Source: Bog-473 sp963706555 (lineage in GTDB: Bacteria; Actinomycetota; Acidimicrobiia; Acidimicrobiales; RAAP-2). Taken from it: a DNA stretch of 64,000 bases. The stretch is from the NCBI GenBank assembly GCA_963706555.1, contig OY970164.1, positions 868,001 through 932,000 of the forward strand, read 5' to 3'. Shown in pieces: positions 62,404 through 64,000 of this stretch (the stretch's first letter is position 1; each line of letters opens with the position of its first letter). The position numbers were made by a program, and so were the translations under genes. Under the pieces are notes generated by a model. That model made no database searches, was not told where the DNA came from, and saw only the letters and a program-made list of their open reading frames with translations.

Positions 62404-63064
62404 TGCTCACCAGAATGCGGTGGAACTCCTCAGGCCGCGACACGAACGGCGAGTGATCGGTGTCGATGCTCTCCACCCGACCTGCCTTCTTCGCCATGGC
62501 GCGTTGCATGTCCGGAGACACGGCGCGGTCGCGTTCACAGACGATGTAGGTCGTAGGTACCGATTTCCAGGGATCGAACCCCGGCGTCGCGGTCATGCCG
62601 ACGGCGGCCGTGGGACGCATACGCAACGAGGCTGGACCGGCGACGTCCTCGGGCGTCTCTTGGTAGAAGCAATCGAGGGCTGTGTGCGAGCTGAAGATCA
62701 TGGAGCCGTCCTGCGTGTACTCCATCTGCTCCATGAGCGGTGTCGGCGCGAAATCGCCGGCCATCTCGAGGACACTCTCTTCGGAGCCCACCAGCACCGC
62801 GGCGACGTAGACCAGTTGCGCCACATCGTCCCTTCCCCCGGCCGCCTCGGAGATCACGAGCCCCCCGTAGGAGTGCCCGACGAGGATCGCCGGTTCGTCG
62901 AGGGAGTCCAGCACGTCGCGGACCGCAGCAGCGTCGTCCGCCAAGCCGGTCAGCGGCAGATCGAGCGAGACCGAGGTGAAGCCCGCGGCGGCCAGATCCT
63001 GTTCGGTGCGCTCCCAGCACCAGGCGCCATGACCTGCCCCGTGCACCAGGACGAAGGTGCTCAT
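62381..63064 (-). CDS. Alpha/beta hydrolase
   Basis: The 227-residue protein has the HxxGHG oxyanion start FVLVHGAGHGAWCWERTEQD, nucleophile elbow VGHSYGGLVI (Ser), catalytic Asp near VCERDRAVSP and His in DTDHSPFVSRPEE. The pattern is that of salicylate esterase-like, MhpC-like hydrolases. ATG 63064 overlaps the stop of the amidohydrolase upstream (ATGA), so the two are translationally coupled. Confidence 0.92.
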   Translation of the reverse strand: MSTFVLVHGAGHGAWCWERTEQDLAAAGFTSVSLDLPLTGLADDAAAVRDVLDSLDEPAILVGHSYGGLVISEAAGGRDDVAQLVYVAAVLVGSEESVLEMAGDFAPTPLMEQMEYTQDGSMIFSSHTALDCFYQETPEDVAGPASLRMRPTAAVGMTATPGFDPWKSVPTTYIVCERDRAVSPDMQRAMAKKAGRVESIDTDHSPFVSRPEEFHRILVSIAGDPVG

Positions 63065-64000
63065 CGGCCGGGGTCCGCCGTGTCGCGACCACTGCGGAGC
63101 AGCGTGCCGCTCTTCGCGGGGAGCAACGCCCCGTCCTTGACGATCGGCGATCCGTTGACGACAACATGCTCGATTCCCTCGGACTCCGCATACAGACGAC
63201 CCGAACCACCGGGAAGGTCGTACTTCATGCCCACGTCGTGACTGGCCACAGTGGCCGGATCCAGCACGACCAGATCGGCGTAGCATCCTTGGGCCACCAG
63301 CCCGCGGTCGGTGATCCCGTAGAGGCGCGCCGGCTCCTGCGTCATGTGGTGCACCGCCTCCTCCAACGAGAGCACTCCGTAACGGCGGACTGCCTCGGCC
63401 AGAATGATGGTCGGATAGTTGAACGTGGCGAGGAGGTCGAGGTGGGCGCCCGCGTCAGAGCCTCCGAGCAGCGCCCGCCCGTCGCGAATGATGGCGACCC
63501 GCTGTTCCCAATCCTCTTTGCTGAGGACAGGGGTAGCCGCACCGAATGAGGTCTGCAGTTCGTCCGCCACGGCAATGTCGCAGAGGACATCCCAGGCATC
63601 GCGGCCCTCTTGTTCGGCGATTTCACCGATGCGCGCACCCTTGTACTGCTCGTTCTCGGGTGCGACCACGTCGAAGATGTAGTGGTCCTGCCAGGACATG
63701 AGACCCCGCATGGGATACGTCTCGCTCTGCGCAGCGGCGTTGAGCGCGGTCCGTGCCGCCGGATCGGCGAACATGGCCAGGCGCTCGTCCCGCGGCGTTT
63801 TCATCGCGCTCTCCCAACCCGGGATGGAGTCGAGGAAGAACCCGCTGGCAAAGTTGAAGCGCATGGTGACGGGAAGAGGCAACGTCAATGCCACGACTTC
63901 GCCGCCATGCGTCCGCGCGTAGTCACCGGGCGCCAGGCGGTCTTCGATTTCCTGCGCGGAACCGCGGCCGACGAGAAGGTTCCAGTTCAACGGACGCTGG
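63061..64000 (-). CDS. N-acyl-D-amino acid deacylase-like amidohydrolase (5' end outside window)
   Basis: The gene runs off the right edge; 312 C-terminal residues are seen. Markers are FASGFFLDSIPGWESAM, SDAGAHLDLLATFNYPTIIL (metal-binding Asp in GSDAGAH), LSLEEAVHHMTQEPARLYGI, LVAQGCYADLVVLDPATV and VVVNGSPIVKDG. These are typical of the D-aminoacylase/dihydroorotase-like group. The stop overlaps the alpha/beta hydrolase start. It may take part in the same catabolic pathway. Confidence 0.87.
   Translation of the reverse strand, partial: QRPLNWNLLVGRGSAQEIEDRLAPGDYARTHGGEVVALTLPLPVTMRFNFASGFFLDSIPGWESAMKTPRDERLAMFADPAARTALNAAAQSETYPMRGLMSWQDHYIFDVVAPENEQYKGARIGEIAEQEGRDAWDVLCDIAVADELQTSFGAATPVLSKEDWEQRVAIIRDGRALLGGSDAGAHLDLLATFNYPTIILAEAVRRYGVLSLEEAVHHMTQEPARLYGITDRGLVAQGCYADLVVLDPATVASHDVGMKYDLPGGSGRLYAESEGIEHVVVNGSPIVKDGALLPAKSGTLLRSGRDTADPGR

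Overview
The window is high-GC DNA with actinobacterial gene content: F420-type LLM and deazaflavin oxidoreductases, DUF2510 and DUF4232 proteins, a SigE-type ECF sigma factor, Ltp2-like/DUF35 and CaiB/BaiF acyl-CoA enzymes, and secreted proteins with WLVASDGG-type repeats. Together these suggest a soil or aquatic actinobacterium, probably class Acidimicrobiia. The class is an inference; no rRNA or other marker gene is present.

Layout. 1-7 kb: end of a response regulator, a PAS-GGDEF-EAL protein, a VOC protein, a secreted beta-helix protein and an OafA-type acyltransferase. All are interrupted by frame changes while the protein signal continues in each frame, which looks like poor base quality near a contig end. 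7-13 kb: housekeeping (serS, an ABC exporter, a TlpA-like thioredoxin, ctaB and ctaA for heme A, tRNA-Glu). 13-16.5 kb: two secreted carbohydrate-active candidates; the second has a c-di-GMP-I riboswitch leader. 16.7-27.4 kb: acyl-CoA metabolism (Ltp2-like/DUF35 pair, double CaiB), alkylation repair (AlkA-like plus ATL), a MerR regulator divergent from a SnoaL gene, a patatin and two oxidoreductases. 27.7-32 kb: 3-hydroxyacyl-CoA dehydrogenase and bioA-bioF-bioD. 32-36 kb: lipoprotein, rsgA, pirin, tRNA-Asp and tRNA-Phe. 36-47 kb: many small or unrecognised genes with a TauE transporter, a nucleoside hydrolase, an amidohydrolase and an Ig/DUF4214 secreted protein. 46.6-56 kb: surface proteins around an ECF sigma factor paired with a membrane-anchored Asp-box protein, an orphan peptide-type substrate-binding protein, HEAT, CMD and kinase genes. 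56-64 kb: HAD, GNAT and a catabolic cluster (P450, SRPBCC, LLM, SDR, VOC facing TesB, alpha/beta hydrolase and amidohydrolase).

How parts connect. The best regulatory signal is the c-di-GMP-I riboswitch at 16392-16520 (minus). It precedes a gene for a secreted GH16-fold protein with 42-residue repeats, and a canonical GGDEF/EAL protein lies in the same window, so c-di-GMP may control a cell-surface function here. Other readable regulation includes two matching MerR-type promoters with 19-bp spacers, and a sigma factor overlapping its probable anti-sigma gene. No CRISPR array, prophage, integrase, transposase or plasmid origin was seen.
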